Of a stretch of 40,379 nucleotides of DNA, positions 1 through 10,386 are shown piece after piece. Location of the stretch: positions 20,911 to 61,289 of the forward strand of contig VHZZ01002715.1 in the NCBI GenBank assembly GCA_009801015.1. The letters run 5' to 3'. Source of the stretch: Silene noctiflora (lineage: Eukaryota; Streptophyta; Magnoliopsida; Caryophyllales; Caryophyllaceae). The notes beneath the pieces were generated by a model, which saw nothing but the letters and a program-made list of their open reading frames with translations, made no database searches and was not told the origin of the DNA. Numbering within the stretch: position 1 is the stretch's first letter; every line of letters begins with the position of its first letter. Made by a program: the position numbers and the translations under genes.

Positions 1-330
1 TTTTTTTGTTAATGTATGAGTTTGTGGTTGATTTGTATAAAGTAGATGAAAGATTATAATAATTTTTGGAGTATTAATATTTGAAATAAGAGAGAGAAAT
101 AGAATTTAAAAAGAAAGAAAATGAGAATTGGGTAGATGATACTGGGGAAATAGGGATAAATGGCTAGGTTGAATTTTGATGTTTGAGTTGTGTAGTAAAC
201 AAAATGCTTTGAGAATGCAATTTTTTTTTTAATTAATAAAATGTCAGCTCAATAGTCTGACGCCAACCCCACAATTTTCCCAACCAGTACAATTTTCTAC
301 CATTTTCTACTTAAATGGTACTATTCGCGA

Positions 331-366
331 CCCGTCACAAGCTTGTGACAGATATCTCCGTCACAA
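331..366. repeat. Short palindromic repeat (TTGTGACGGA/TCCGTCACAA type)
   Basis: The sequence contains the perfect 16-bp palindrome GTCACAAGCTTGTGAC, followed by a second, imperfect hairpin ending CCGTCACAAGC. The same two-armed motif recurs near 1738-1763 and 10789-10815, so this is a dispersed small foldback repeat, probably the end or relic of a MITE family. The superfamily cannot be decided from the sequence alone. Confidence 0.5.
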
Positions 367-1000
367 GCAAGACGGATTGTTTTGTGTGATGGTGGAAAAA
401 TTCTGTATTGCAAGTTTGAGGGAGTTTTCCTTGAGAAGCATATGATGTCATTTGTGAAGATGTTCTATTAGATTAGATCATTTTCATCACGATGATGAAT
501 ATCTAAAGAAAATTTAACCTTAGGAAATTGTAGAAGATTATAAACTAATTTAAGGATGGAAGATAAAACTTCAACTTATTTGAGTTCCTCATTGGTAGGT
601 GGTAATTTGATTGAGTTAAAGTTAATTGTGAATATTTAGTTTGTTTTTTGTCGGGTTAATATCCTTCTTTAGGTCGACTAAGTTTCATACATAGTCAACC
701 AAGCCATCAAGTCGTATTTTAAAATATATTTACCTTATTTTTAAATTTTAGACGGAATGAATTTCAAGTTTAATCTATGTTTACTAAAATTTTGATTATT
801 TTAAGATAAATATCAACTCAGTCTTAAATGGTTCAATATTAAGTTAATTCGTTATCAGTTTATCTATCAAGTAGAACGAGTATCAAGTAATGGATTACCT
901 CTATTTCATTTAATTTAAAATTGAAACAAGTGGTGTTTTTGTTGTAAATGATTTAACCTCAATCAGACTAAACAATTACTCCATATGATTTATGAAATTA

Positions 1001-1030
1001 CTAGTATAGATTTCGTACAACGCATACGCG
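1001..1030 (-). mobile_element. Possible degraded Helitron 3' end
   Basis: Read on the minus strand, a short worn hairpin (stem CGTA/TACG around 1014-1028) is followed about ten bases later by CTAG and then T. This is the arrangement of a Helitron 3' terminus, and it resembles the clearer example at 40233-40261. The stem is short and imperfect, so this is only a tentative call. Confidence 0.3.
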
Positions 1031-1737
1031 ATATATATAGCGTTTTATTTTTTAGGGTTCTATTTATATAGTTTAAATCGGCTTATTAATATTTAATATT
1101 TCACTAAAATGTATTTTGATAAGAAAGACAAAAATTTGAAATGGAAAACCGGAGAGAAAACTAAGAAAAATTCTTATTCTCTTAGTAGTAAGAAGATTTT
1201 AACTACTCGTAAGTCAAATATTACACGTCGAAATTTCGAATCAAGAGAACTTTATTAAGTACATTTGCAGTTTCGCTTTTTGAAAGATGAAACCTTTTTT
1301 TTGTCCGCAAAAGCGGGGTCTAGTGGTTAAAACTTGGTGAAATTGCTAGCGAGAGTAATCTTGTACATTTCTTTTAGACTTGTCCGGTGTATACATATTT
1401 TATCATTTTTACACAAATCACCTTCTTTGCATTGTGACTATTTGAGTTCATATTTGTTACCATTTTAAAACTCTTTAATATGGTTGCATTTCCAACTAAA
1501 TTGGTGACATTATAACACATATTCATACGTGACAATGTTTATAGAATTTTGTTATCATTATAAGAAGAAGAGTAAGGAAATGACTTTACTTAGCAGCATG
1601 TGTTTGCATGGGGAAATCCCTTTTTTTCTATTTATTTATTGTGTATTGTTAAATCAGTTTTTAATATATTAATATATAAAATGACCCACTTGTACCCATA
1701 TTAACATAATATGGTAGGTATTTACTCCGTCTTCTCC

Positions 1738-1763
1738 TTGTGACGGATACCTTCCGTCACAAA
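1738..1763. repeat. Palindromic MITE-like repeat
   Basis: TTGTGACGGATA and TTCCGTCACAA form a near-perfect hairpin with almost no loop, just after a TTTACTCCGTC stretch. It belongs to the same dispersed set as the repeats at 331 and 10789. It lies about 370 bp upstream of the C2-protein start codon. Confidence 0.5.
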
Positions 1764-1792
1764 TGAGAATTTGACATACTAAAGGTAGCGGC

Positions 1793-1870
1793 TGCGGGTG
1801 AAACCTCTTGTGGGTTATCTACCATTCAAATTGCGGGTGAAACCTCTTGTGGGTTATCTACCATTCAAAT
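1793..1870. repeat. Perfect 39-bp tandem duplication in promoter
   Basis: Two adjacent identical 39-bp copies (1793-1831 and 1832-1870) each begin TGCGGGTGAAACC and end CCATTCAAAT. They sit about 260-335 bp upstream of the C2-protein ATG, in its likely promoter. Perfect identity implies a recent duplication or an assembly artefact. Confidence 0.9.
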
Positions 1871-1984
1871 TTCCAATGGTAACATCCAAGTAATTTCCAT
1901 TTGAGTCCAAAGTCCCAACAATCCAATACTCTCTTAAACGTGTTATACTTGAAGAAAGTGACCGTTCCATACAAATCTACCACA

Positions 1985-1990
1985 CACGTG
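1985..1990. promoter_or_regulatory. G-box / ABRE-like CACGTG
   Basis: The palindrome CACGTG lies in the context ACACACGTGCAAGG, about 140 bp before the ATG of the C2 gene. G-boxes with an ACGTG core are the known binding sites of plant bZIP and bHLH factors, including abscisic-acid response. SRC2-type genes are often cold- or stress-responsive, so a role is plausible but inferred. Confidence 0.4.
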
Positions 1991-2100
1991 CAAGGCACGA
2001 TCAAAACTTAAAACAATTTCAGATCAACCAACAAATTTTATACAATCCCTAATTCCCTAAAAAAACCCAGCAATTCAACCATTGAAAATTTCTCATAAAC

Positions 2101-2120
2101 AAAAAAAAAAAAAAAAAAAA
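2101..2120 (+). promoter_or_regulatory. Poly(A) tract in 5' leader of the C2 gene
   Basis: Twenty consecutive A residues lie only eight bases before the start codon, separated by GGCAAAAA. A-rich leaders can bind poly(A)-binding protein and affect translation; whether this one does is unknown. Confidence 0.5.
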
Positions 2121-2128
2121 GGCAAAAA

Positions 2129-3064
2129 ATGGAGTTAGAGATCAAAGTAATGTGGTGCAAAGGCTTAACATCATTCAATTTCTTCCAAAAACTTACAATT
2201 TACACATTAGTATCAATAAAATCTGAAGATCAAAGAATAGAATTAACCCAAGAACAAAAACAAGAACAAAAAACTCCTACTGATGAACAAAATGATGGTA
2301 ATCCTGAATGGAATCATACCCTTACGTTCGATCTTCGACCCCTCGAGTCGATTAGCCCGAGTTACGAGAATATGTCGTTGGTGTTCGAGTTTCGACATCA
2401 GGGACAGTTATTTGGGGATAAGATTGTAGGAGAAGTTTGTGTTCCTGTTAAAAGTTTGATTGAGAGTAATGGTGTTAATGTTGTTAGGTTTGTTAGTTAT
2501 GAGGTACGTAGTCCTGAAGGTAAACATAATGGTGTTCTTGATTTTTCGTATAAAGTTGTAAGAAAACATGAATTTTTAGAGAATAATAGTTTTGTGCATT
2601 CTGAGATTTGTATCAGTGGATATGATGTTCATCAGAATGACCAGCATTTACGTTGGGATCGTCATAATTATAATCATGTACATCAGAATCAGGGGGAAAT
2701 TGTTCGACATCAGCATCAGCATTATGAATTTGTTGAGCATTCTTCCTCGTCTGAACCCGAAAGAATTGAATACCCAAGAATTGATTTGGAGGAATGGAGT
2801 GCTGGTAGTTCTACATTGGTAACTAGTACAGGCATTAGTCATTACCCTCCACCAGTTTCTGGTCCTGTTTATCCGCCACCTCGGGGGAATCAGTGGGGTG
2901 CAGGTGCTATTAGACCACCTCATTTTCCGCCTCAGCCACCACCGCCTGCTGTATATCCGCCACCATCATCTGCTGTATATCCGCCACCTCGGTATGGGGG
3001 TCCGCATTGGGGGTATTATAGGCCTCCTAATAATAATCAATCAAATGGGTATCCTCATTGGTGA
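2129..3064 (+). CDS. SRC2-like C2-domain protein with proline-rich tail
   Basis: This is an intronless 311-aa protein. Residues about 1-150 form a C2 domain of the plant SRC2 type: an N-terminal strand MELEIKV, the central NPEWNHTLTFDL and GDKIVGEVCVPVKSL. The Asp usually found in the first calcium loop of the family (DVY) is replaced by TIY, so calcium binding may be weak or absent (inference). A His/Gln-rich stretch covers about 170-205. The tail (about 235-311) carries repeated YPPP motifs and ends GYPHW, with no obvious membrane segment. SRC2 proteins are cold- and stress-linked, bind membranes and act at the ER, vacuole or plasma membrane. The ATG at 2129 is the first in frame and sits just after a 20-base A tract in the leader. 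The fold is clear; the exact orthologue is not. Confidence 0.88.
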   Translation: MELEIKVMWCKGLTSFNFFQKLTIYTLVSIKSEDQRIELTQEQKQEQKTPTDEQNDGNPEWNHTLTFDLRPLESISPSYENMSLVFEFRHQGQLFGDKIVGEVCVPVKSLIESNGVNVVRFVSYEVRSPEGKHNGVLDFSYKVVRKHEFLENNSFVHSEICISGYDVHQNDQHLRWDRHNYNHVHQNQGEIVRHQHQHYEFVEHSSSSEPERIEYPRIDLEEWSAGSSTLVTSTGISHYPPPVSGPVYPPPRGNQWGAGAIRPPHFPPQPPPPAVYPPPSSAVYPPPRYGGPHWGYYRPPNNNQSNGYPHW

Positions 3065-3965
3065 ATGTGAGTGTTAGGTGGATTAACAGAATGCTTAGAT
3101 TGCAGGAATGACAGCTGAATGTTTGACTGTAATTGCTAGCATCATTGGTGAAAGCGATTGATCAGTTGATTTTTGAAAGATTGATAATCAGCTGGTGGTC
3201 TGGTAGAAAAGAACATTCGTATTAGCCCAGTGTTTCGAATGAAATTCAGCTTGAAGAGGGTGTAAGCTATGAACTGTGCTGAAATGGGATTTATGTTCTG
3301 CAAAATTATGGGTGTTCAGGTGATTTGATGTATTAAGAAAGACGGAAACTTGAGGATGACATGATTATTTGTTATGAGTTCTGAGTTAGATACATATTTG
3401 TGAAAAATGTTTGTAATAGATATATAAGGATGAGATAATTTGTAATGAGATACTCAGATTGAGTACCTGTATTTCAATGGACAATCCCCTGGCGCATTTG
3501 TAATCAAATTATCCATGTCTTAAATTGATTGTTTCGAGAGAGTATATATATTTGTTCTGCAGGATCATCTACGCTGTTATCTAAGTTACTGAGTTTTACT
3601 ATTTGTTTGGCACATTCGACTGCAAAGAGTACTGCAGATGTTACTTCTGCAATGAGTACCGGAATGCTTAACAAAGTTACGAAATGCTATATTCGACCAC
3701 ATGCAGGTACTCTGAGTAATTTTGACATCTGCAAGTTAAATTATGATTGTTTTTTGTTTACAAAATTCCAAGACACTAAAAGAAGCAAAAAGGATTAGCT
3801 GATTTATAGGAAAAGGTTTTGATTGTCGGTTTATAGGGTAGTTATCATTGTAAACAAAGTTTTACAGCAGGCTGACAGCTAGCTAAGGAGAAGAAACAAA
3901 GGCTCGTCTCCATTGATTCCTGCTCAGTTAAATTGCTTGTTCAATGTCAATGTTGCTTCGGCCAT

Positions 3966-4056
3966 AACCCCTCTATTCATTTCATTTCCACACATTTGTG
4001 TGAGATTCCTGTCGCAGTTGAACAAACATATGAAAATGAAATGAATGGAGGGGGTA
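3966..4056. mobile_element. Compact Stowaway-like MITE
   Basis: Inverted repeats of about 35 bp (CCCCTCTATTCATTTCATTT on the left, its complement ending GAATGGAGGGGG on the right) enclose only about 20 bp, and TA flanks both ends. Terminal CCCTCC and a TA target site fit the Stowaway / Tc1-mariner group. A partial relative lies at 34684-34738. It is non-coding. Confidence 0.65.
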
Positions 4057-4406
4057 TTGTATTATATTTCATCATCTCTAGGATAGGTTGGATTTGTCAC
4101 TTTTACTACTAGCACACTGGAAATGAGATTAGTAATGCTTGAATAGGTTAGGTTACTAGGAATTGCAGCTCATTAGGAATGGGAGCCGCTCTCTCGTTAT
4201 ATCTATCTATTGGTGGCCTCCAACTAGAGTCCGAGACATAGTTAGCGACCCTTGAGTGTGATTTACAGCTTCACTATAATACACACTGAGCGCACCACAA
4301 TCAGACAGTCACACAGAACATCAAGCCTATATAGCTGCTAGTGTTCCAAGATTCCACAACATGTTTTTTTGGCTTCTGAATTATATCCTGTTTATTTGGC
4401 TTCTGA

Positions 4407-4435
4407 ATTTTGTCAACTAAGCTAGTTGACATCAG
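4407..4435. repeat. Short palindrome related to the tRNA-like repeat heads
   Basis: GTCAACTAAGCTAGTTGAC is a 19-bp palindrome followed by ATCAG. It resembles the AGCTAGTTTAGCTTGTAAAG head of the repeats at 5382-5552, so it may be a broken copy of that family. Confidence 0.3.
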
Positions 4436-5381
4436 TTTTCGGTCTTTTAATAGAAGTCACTGCACTGCGCATACATGTATAACCCTGTGTTGCAAAGTAT
4501 TCCACAATACTGATCAGTGATCACTAACTGGACTGCCTGATACACAAAATAATTATCAATTGAGAATACTGCAGACTGCAGTAATTAACAGATTCTGCAC
4601 TTCTCATCCTCCATGCTCCATTGTCCTATACTTTTAGACAGCCCATTGCAGCATAGAGAGGTGATTTCCAAGCAAGGTGAGGTAGGACCAGAACTGACGA
4701 TGAACGGGGAGGGCGGTTCAAATTATAGGACTAGCACCACAATATCTCAGTCATAATCGGGGCTGCGTTTAAACATGGGATTTCAAAGTACGGTGAAAAC
4801 ACTTTTTCATCCATCTCGGTTGATTTTGGTGTTGAAAATTTTAAGAACGACAATATTCATATAATGTTTAAATTAAAGACATCCTTGGTAATTATAATCA
4901 TTATGACTCATTACGACTCTAGCGAACCACATTGCTTGGTAAAGGCCTAAAGTCGCAACTGAGCATCTTCGATACTAAATTAAGACATCCTTGATAGTTG
5001 ATACAGTACTCCCCCTCCCCCCCAAGTATTCTTTCCCTTTCCTTTACATTATCCCAAATACATTAGCAAACTGAACAAGCTGTTCCAAGTCTCAACGGCT
5101 AAAAGCACATAAAGTAGGAAATTAAAAGTATACTTTTAAAAAATTAAAAAGAGGCTCCACCCTTAAAGTACAAAACCAACTAACACTTCGTACAAAAGAA
5201 AGGGACCAACAAACAATTATTTCAAAATTAACCATAAATTCAAAAACATATCCACTTATTCAAACCGACACTTTCAATAATTATGGAAATGGCTCCTCAA
5301 TTTGTAATTACTAACATACTAACATGGAGGAGCCACTAACGCCTAACGGTCCATACAACCTTTTTATGCATGTGACGGGAT

Positions 5382-5454
5382 TCACACTCAAGTCATCAAT
5401 ATATATACCGTCCCTCATTAGTTGTGACTTTACAAGCTAAACTAGCTGACATCT
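5382..5454 (-). repeat. tRNA-derived SINE head, copy 1
   Basis: On the minus strand the sequence reads through an A-box-like TTAGCTTGTAAAGTC and, about 40 bases later, a B-box-like GAGTGTGAATCCCGTC. This is the layout of the RNA polymerase III promoter of tRNA-derived SINEs. A second copy with the same two boxes lies about 110 bp to the right. No body or tail could be bounded. Confidence 0.45.
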
Positions 5455-5487
5455 GTTGTTTTAACATAATTTTTTAGAGCAAATATG

Positions 5488-5552
5488 TGTTGACGGGATT
5501 CAAACTCAAGTCATGAATACCATTACTCGTGACTTTACAAGCTAAGTTAGCG
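5488..5552 (-). repeat. tRNA-derived SINE head, copy 2
   Basis: The minus strand shows TTAGCTTGTAAAGTCACGAG, then GACTTGAGTTTGAATCCCGT. The second element matches the B-box consensus GWTCRANNC. It is shorter than and diverged from copy 1. It is not a functional tRNA gene: no acceptor stem can be folded from the flanks. Confidence 0.5.
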
Positions 5553-5848
5553 GAAAGCTAGTACTTTTGCATCATGAAACACCCAATAACCACTCATTTG
5601 TGGAAAATCAACTCAAATTAAAGCATACATACATTGCTTGCTTGACACATCTATGATCAAACATGAAATCAAACTTATGAAGTACATTTCTATAATTCTA
5701 TCATCCCTTTCAAATGTCGCAAACTCGAAAATTCAATCTTATAACAATAGTACGTGTGAATGTTCCTTCTTTTTTCGTTACAGTTTTCGTGATAACATAG
5801 ACCATACAATATATCGTAACACATTGTAAAACAGTTTTACAGAAGTAC

Positions 5849-6493
5849 TTAATATTGTAACAATTGAACACGACTTTGAGCACGTAATTGCTCATAAAAC
5901 TTCTTAATAAACTCCTCAGCTTCATCATCAACTCGAATATTTCCATCATCATTAATCTCTTCCTCGGACGAATAATCAGATATTTTGATAGGAATCGGAG
6001 AAATGAGCGGACTCCGATTATCACCAGGAGCTAAATCATACCCGTCAAGACGTAAATTAAACGTGTACTCGGGTGTCTTAGGTACTACGACAAGGGCATT
6101 ATCGTAATTTTCATGTGAAATGGACTCAATTTCGTCAAGCACCATAGGTTGGTTCATGCACGGTAGATGAATGTGGTGGAGATGCTTACGTTTAGACGAT
6201 GACACGTGGAAAAAAACGGGAGTAGGGCTATTACTGCATGAAAACTCATACTCCCGTATACCACGTGTCATCATCTGATGACGGTTGTGGTGGTGGTTGT
6301 GGTTGTGGTTGTGATGTGATATAAGATTGCTTAACGACTTTCTAATAAGTCGACCTCTTTTGAAAAACAAGTTAATATCCATCATAAGTTTTTTTTTCGA
6401 GATCAAGCCTTTTCTCATCATAAAAAATGTTATTCTCAAGAAATTCCATAGCCTTTTTGCTATTATTGAGCTCCTCCTTGAATGTAGCTCCAT
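5849..6493 (-). CDS. DUF761 plant-specific protein (Avr9/Cf-9 rapidly elicited 146-like)
   Basis: This is a single-exon protein of 214 aa. The basic N-terminus has the typical family start: RLWNFLRITFFMMRKG, then KKKLMMDINLFFKRGRL. A His-rich loop lies at about 60-72, a middle region is rich in Ser, Pro and acidic residues, and the C-terminal signature DDEAEEFIKKFYEQLRAQ defines Pfam DUF761. The biochemical role of the family is unknown. Members include genes induced rapidly during Cf-9/Avr9 immune responses and growth regulators. The ATG at 6493 is the first in frame, and a TATA-like site lies about 200 bp upstream. A second DUF761 gene is 5 kb away in the opposite orientation but shares only the family motif, so it is not a recent duplicate. 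Confidence 0.88.
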   Translation of the reverse strand: MELHSRRSSIIAKRLWNFLRITFFMMRKGLISKKKLMMDINLFFKRGRLIRKSLSNLISHHNHNHNHHHNRHQMMTRGIREYEFSCSNSPTPVFFHVSSSKRKHLHHIHLPCMNQPMVLDEIESISHENYDNALVVVPKTPEYTFNLRLDGYDLAPGDNRSPLISPIPIKISDYSSEEEINDDGNIRVDDEAEEFIKKFYEQLRAQSRVQLLQY

Positions 6494-6685
6494 AGTAATA
6501 TATCTATATTACTTTTTTTGATTTTTTTTTTGTCAAATGATCCACAAGGACAGTACAATAAATAATGGGATAGTTTGCTCTAAGAATATGACATAGAGCT
6601 AATTGAAAGTAACTTCTGTGAGATTGAGGAACCTCACAGAAGGTTAAGGAAATGGGGTGGAGAAAATGTGAGGAGATGTTGTTGG

Positions 6686-6695
6686 AATATATAGG
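6686..6695 (-). promoter_or_regulatory. TATA-like box of the DUF761 gene at 5849-6493
   Basis: The minus strand reads CCTATATATTC, a good plant TATA box, about 195 bp before the ATG. That distance implies a 5' leader of roughly 160 bases. No transcription start can be seen directly. Confidence 0.45.
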
Positions 6696-9315
6696 TGTTA
6701 GGTTGGAAGGGCATTATGGACATTTGGACAAACTCCACAATTTTTTTTTATTTTTTATTTATTTTTAATTTAAGAATTTTGATTAATATGGAGATTAATC
6801 CAATTTTTAGATAGAGATAATGGAGAAAAAAGAGGAAGAAAAAGGAAAGTATTTTTGTTGTTTTGTTTGTGAGTTGTAGTAGTGGAATTTGGATGAGAGG
6901 AAATAAAGAGAAATGGAAAGTACTTTTTTTTTTTAAAAAAATAAATTATTTTAAAGAAAATGACATCGTCTTCCCCTCCACGGAACAGATTAATCTGGAT
7001 ATGTAGTCTGAGATGACTCTAATTTCGTTATACAGTGAAAAAAAGTCCACAAAATGGTACATGGATAAAATTATGTTGTTTCTAATTCAGTAACTCGAGT
7101 TTGGAATCTCATCCACCCCAAAAGTAATGTTTTCACGGATCTAAACCTAAACTTGAGAATTCAGTAATACGAAGAGTTGATGAAATCACGAACAAAGTCG
7201 AGTATTGCAAAAATAATCGATTCTAATGATGAGAATCGTATTACGATAATTTTGGTCGTATTTGAGTACCATAAAACAATCTTACCAACCGAGTTAAATA
7301 TACCCCGAAAATGGAAGATCCTACCAAATTAAGAACAAGAAGCAAGCTATAGGCCAAAACATAAGTTAACGATGGAGTAAAGATGTTTTAAAAAATGGAA
7401 GAGGAAAAAGAGGAAGAAGGCCGGTATAAACGGGACGGTGGAAGAAGACATGCAATAATATTCAATTGTCCCTTAACAACCCGCTCTTCCGGGACGTCCC
7501 TTTAATTAAAGGCATTTATACGGAAATTGTACACATTTGTTTTCAAACTAGTCTAAATGCACGGCTTTTTTAGAGGAGAATATTAGAGTTTATAATCATT
7601 AATTTACATTAATTTAACTCAGTTTGAAATTTAGTGAGAAACTATACTATTGTTGTATCTCATATGATGAATTGTAAAATAGAAGGTTCAATAATTTTAC
7701 CCCGAATAAGATTTGTGTATGTTCTATGAATACTATTTTGTCAACATTGTTTTTAAAGAGAATCATATTATATGATTACATATTTACATCCATTAAAAGT
7801 ATAAATAATTAAACATTAACTGATGATTTTTTTTAGTAAATAAAGATTTTATTTATTTATGGCATGTAAATAAAGAGGATAATAATGAGATTAATTAATG
7901 AGAGTAGAGACCACTATTAGAAACTGAATAATTATGGGGGAAACTTGAGCGGGAAAAATTAGAGTTTTGTTAATCTTTTAGTATATAGGGATGATCGTAT
8001 ACTATATATGGCTTTATTAATCACATACGAAAATCACGGTTGCGTTTAAAATTAATTGTTTAAATTTACGCATAAGTGTAATTTTATTAGTATGAAACAT
8101 GTTGACATTTTTGTTGTTAACGCACACTCCAAAATATATATTTCACCTGAATTATAATTCATGTAATTTGGGAAGAACCAACATAACATTTTAGTATTTT
8201 TTTTTAATATATAAATTAAGATATTAACGTAGTAAAAATTATAGTGATGTAAATTTTTTTTTTTTTTTTTTTTTTGCCGAGATAGATGAAATTCTAAAAT
8301 TTAAATTTAGAATTTACTTTGATCTAATTGTTTTTTAAGTCGTTTAATTTACTTTAAAATTAAAAGAACAAATTGCCAAAATTTTGTTAAAAGAGGGAAA
8401 GGTGTTATGTAATATTTTTTTTTGTCATTTGCTAATAAAAGACTTTGGTAATATGGATGTGGGTGATGTAAATACGTGAAAATGTTGATGTGGTATTAAG
8501 ATAGAAGATTAGTTTGTTTTTTTATTATTATATATAGATTTATTTATGACGTGTATATCAGTCTTAAATTTAAGATGAGTTAAATAACAGGGATAGGACC
8601 AACACAGAACTCTTAAGAATAGCAAAACACTTATCTAGTAATGTAGTTGTTCGACCTGTTTTAGCTCTAAAATAGATATAACCGTCTTGAGAGAAACCGA
8701 TTGTAGATTAATAGTGGGGTGGAGCTAATAATGAGAATGAGTAAGGTACAGCTAGCAAATAAAGGCAGATCAATGTGGGTTTGATGTTAATGTATGTTGG
8801 TTGGGTGGGGTCGTCGTCTTGGTCCAATGCACGCTAGCTTCTTTTGGGGTCATGCTCATGGGGCACCAATTAACCTAACATATTCAAACATCGTTTTTCT
8901 TTGTCGTGTCAAATAATTGTCAATTCGAATGTCCTGAGTTAAGGTTAGACTTCTCAAACAGGTTACTGAGTACGAGTTACGGGTTTGGTTATTTTGAATT
9001 CGGATAAATTAGGTGTGAAATTTACATGCTTGTATGGGTTGGGTTAATGGTTTTCGGTTTACATTAGGGTTAGAGACTTGTAAGACTAACGACTTTTACA
9101 AATTTTAATTTTCTTTAATTTAACAAGAAGTATATGTTCCGTTGTTATTCTTAACTTTTACTATTATCTAGCCTTCCTTCGTGCCAATTATTTATTTATC
9201 TTTATTTTTGTCACAAATGAGGGGTCATTTACAAAATATAATTATTGATATTGCATAGGATAGATAATAAATGATGTAGAAGATCAAACATATCTTTTGA
9301 ATGATAATTTACTAT

Positions 9316-9486
9316 GCCCTGTTCTTTTGGACTGAAACCGTCTGAACTGAACTTAATGAATCTCAACTTAACTGAACTGAACTGAACTTAATGGATCTGA
9401 ACTGAACTAAACTGAAGTAAAGAATTAATTTGTAAGGAGAAAAGCTGAACTGAACTGAGCTGAAATTAAGTCCAAAAGAACAGGGC
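9316..9486. mobile_element. MITE with 17-18-bp inverted ends, internal TGAAC repeats
   Basis: GCCCTGTTCTTTTGGACT at the left and AGTCCAAAAGAACAGGGC at the right are perfect complements. The 171-bp element is filled with repeats of CTGAACTGAACT. It carries no coding sequence. No clear target duplication is visible, so the choice between the hAT and PIF/Harbinger groups stays open. Confidence 0.75.
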
Positions 9487-10202
9487 CGCACTCTGACCCA
9501 ATTGTTATAAGTCGTCGACATACTACTTCGAATCGTTAACAAATTAATGAACTTCCCAAAATATCCTTCTCACCTAAACATTTCCATTCAACTATCGATA
9601 AACAATTTAATTGACAAATCGAAACTAACAACTAATATCCAATAACAACAATTAAAGAACCTTTGATCCATGAATCGAAAAAACGTGTAACTAATCGGCG
9701 TAAAACAGATAGGTTTTTTAAAAGCTAAGACGACGAATTACTAATCGTGACGATGTAACTAAACACCGTAAAACTAATCGATTTTTATTAAAAAAAAGAA
9801 GGGCTCGGATGTGAAGTCGTCCAAACCTAGGCTTTGCCGTGTATGTTTCCCATTATTGTCGTTCAAGCGACACTAAAAAATTCAATGTGAAAATACAACA
9901 AATAGTATTTTGAGTAGTTTATTAAAATTTGTCGACGATTTGAATTAATTTGTCTGACGGCCTTTAGCAACACATGTACACAAAACTAACACACCTAGTA
10001 TTGAGAGTGATAACCCACCAACAATGGACGATTGGACTTTGATCATCAACCCACATGAAATAATGTTCTGAAGCTGGGCTAGGTACGTAAGCCCATTGGA
10101 TCATTATTAGATTGCCACTGACTTTTGGTTTGATCAATTGGGCCAGTTACTTCATCTTCTTTGGGCCTTGGACGTCCATCTGAAATTATAATTGCGGTTG
10201 GT

Positions 10203-10386
10203 CTTGCTTCAGACGGGCCATTTTACCCGCCTGAAGCAATAATACGGGATTTTGTAACCATTTTATAGCCAAATGTGACCACTATTGAATAACAAGTTAC
10301 CATAAGCTGCAACACTGACTGTATCATTGTTGTAACATTTAACCATAAAATGATCACATATAACCAACCGTCTGAAACTTCAGACG
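10203..10386. mobile_element. MITE with hairpin at each end, copy A
   Basis: The left end, CTTCAGACGGG then CCCGCCTGAAG, folds on itself. The right end, CGTCTGAA then TTCAGACG, does the same, and TTCAGACGG is shared between the two ends in inverted orientation. A second copy with the same interior (AACAAGTTACCATAAGCTG, TTTAACCATAA) is at 23831-24007, which fixes the boundaries. It is non-coding and its superfamily is unknown. Confidence 0.72.

Larger units (their letters stand above)
1..1720. other. AT-rich intergenic DNA, no gene seen
   Basis: No open reading frame with plant-protein character is visible on either strand. The stretch is AT-rich and holds a small palindromic repeat near 331-366 and a possible worn Helitron end near 1001-1030, both listed separately. 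Confidence 0.6.
3065..5848. other. Intergenic, with 3' UTR and small repeats
   Basis: The first few hundred bases are probably the 3' UTR of the C2 gene. The rest shows no convincing coding sequence. It holds a compact Stowaway-like foldback (3966-4056) and fragments with tRNA-like A- and B-box motifs (about 4407-4435, 5382-5454 and 5488-5552). The small reading frames at 3529-3798 and 5638-5829 have no recognisable domain. Confidence 0.55.

Noticed and set aside
3529-3798. 89-aa frame after the C2 gene
   Set aside because: It lacks an ATG near its 5' end, has no domain and lies in the probable 3' UTR or spacer.
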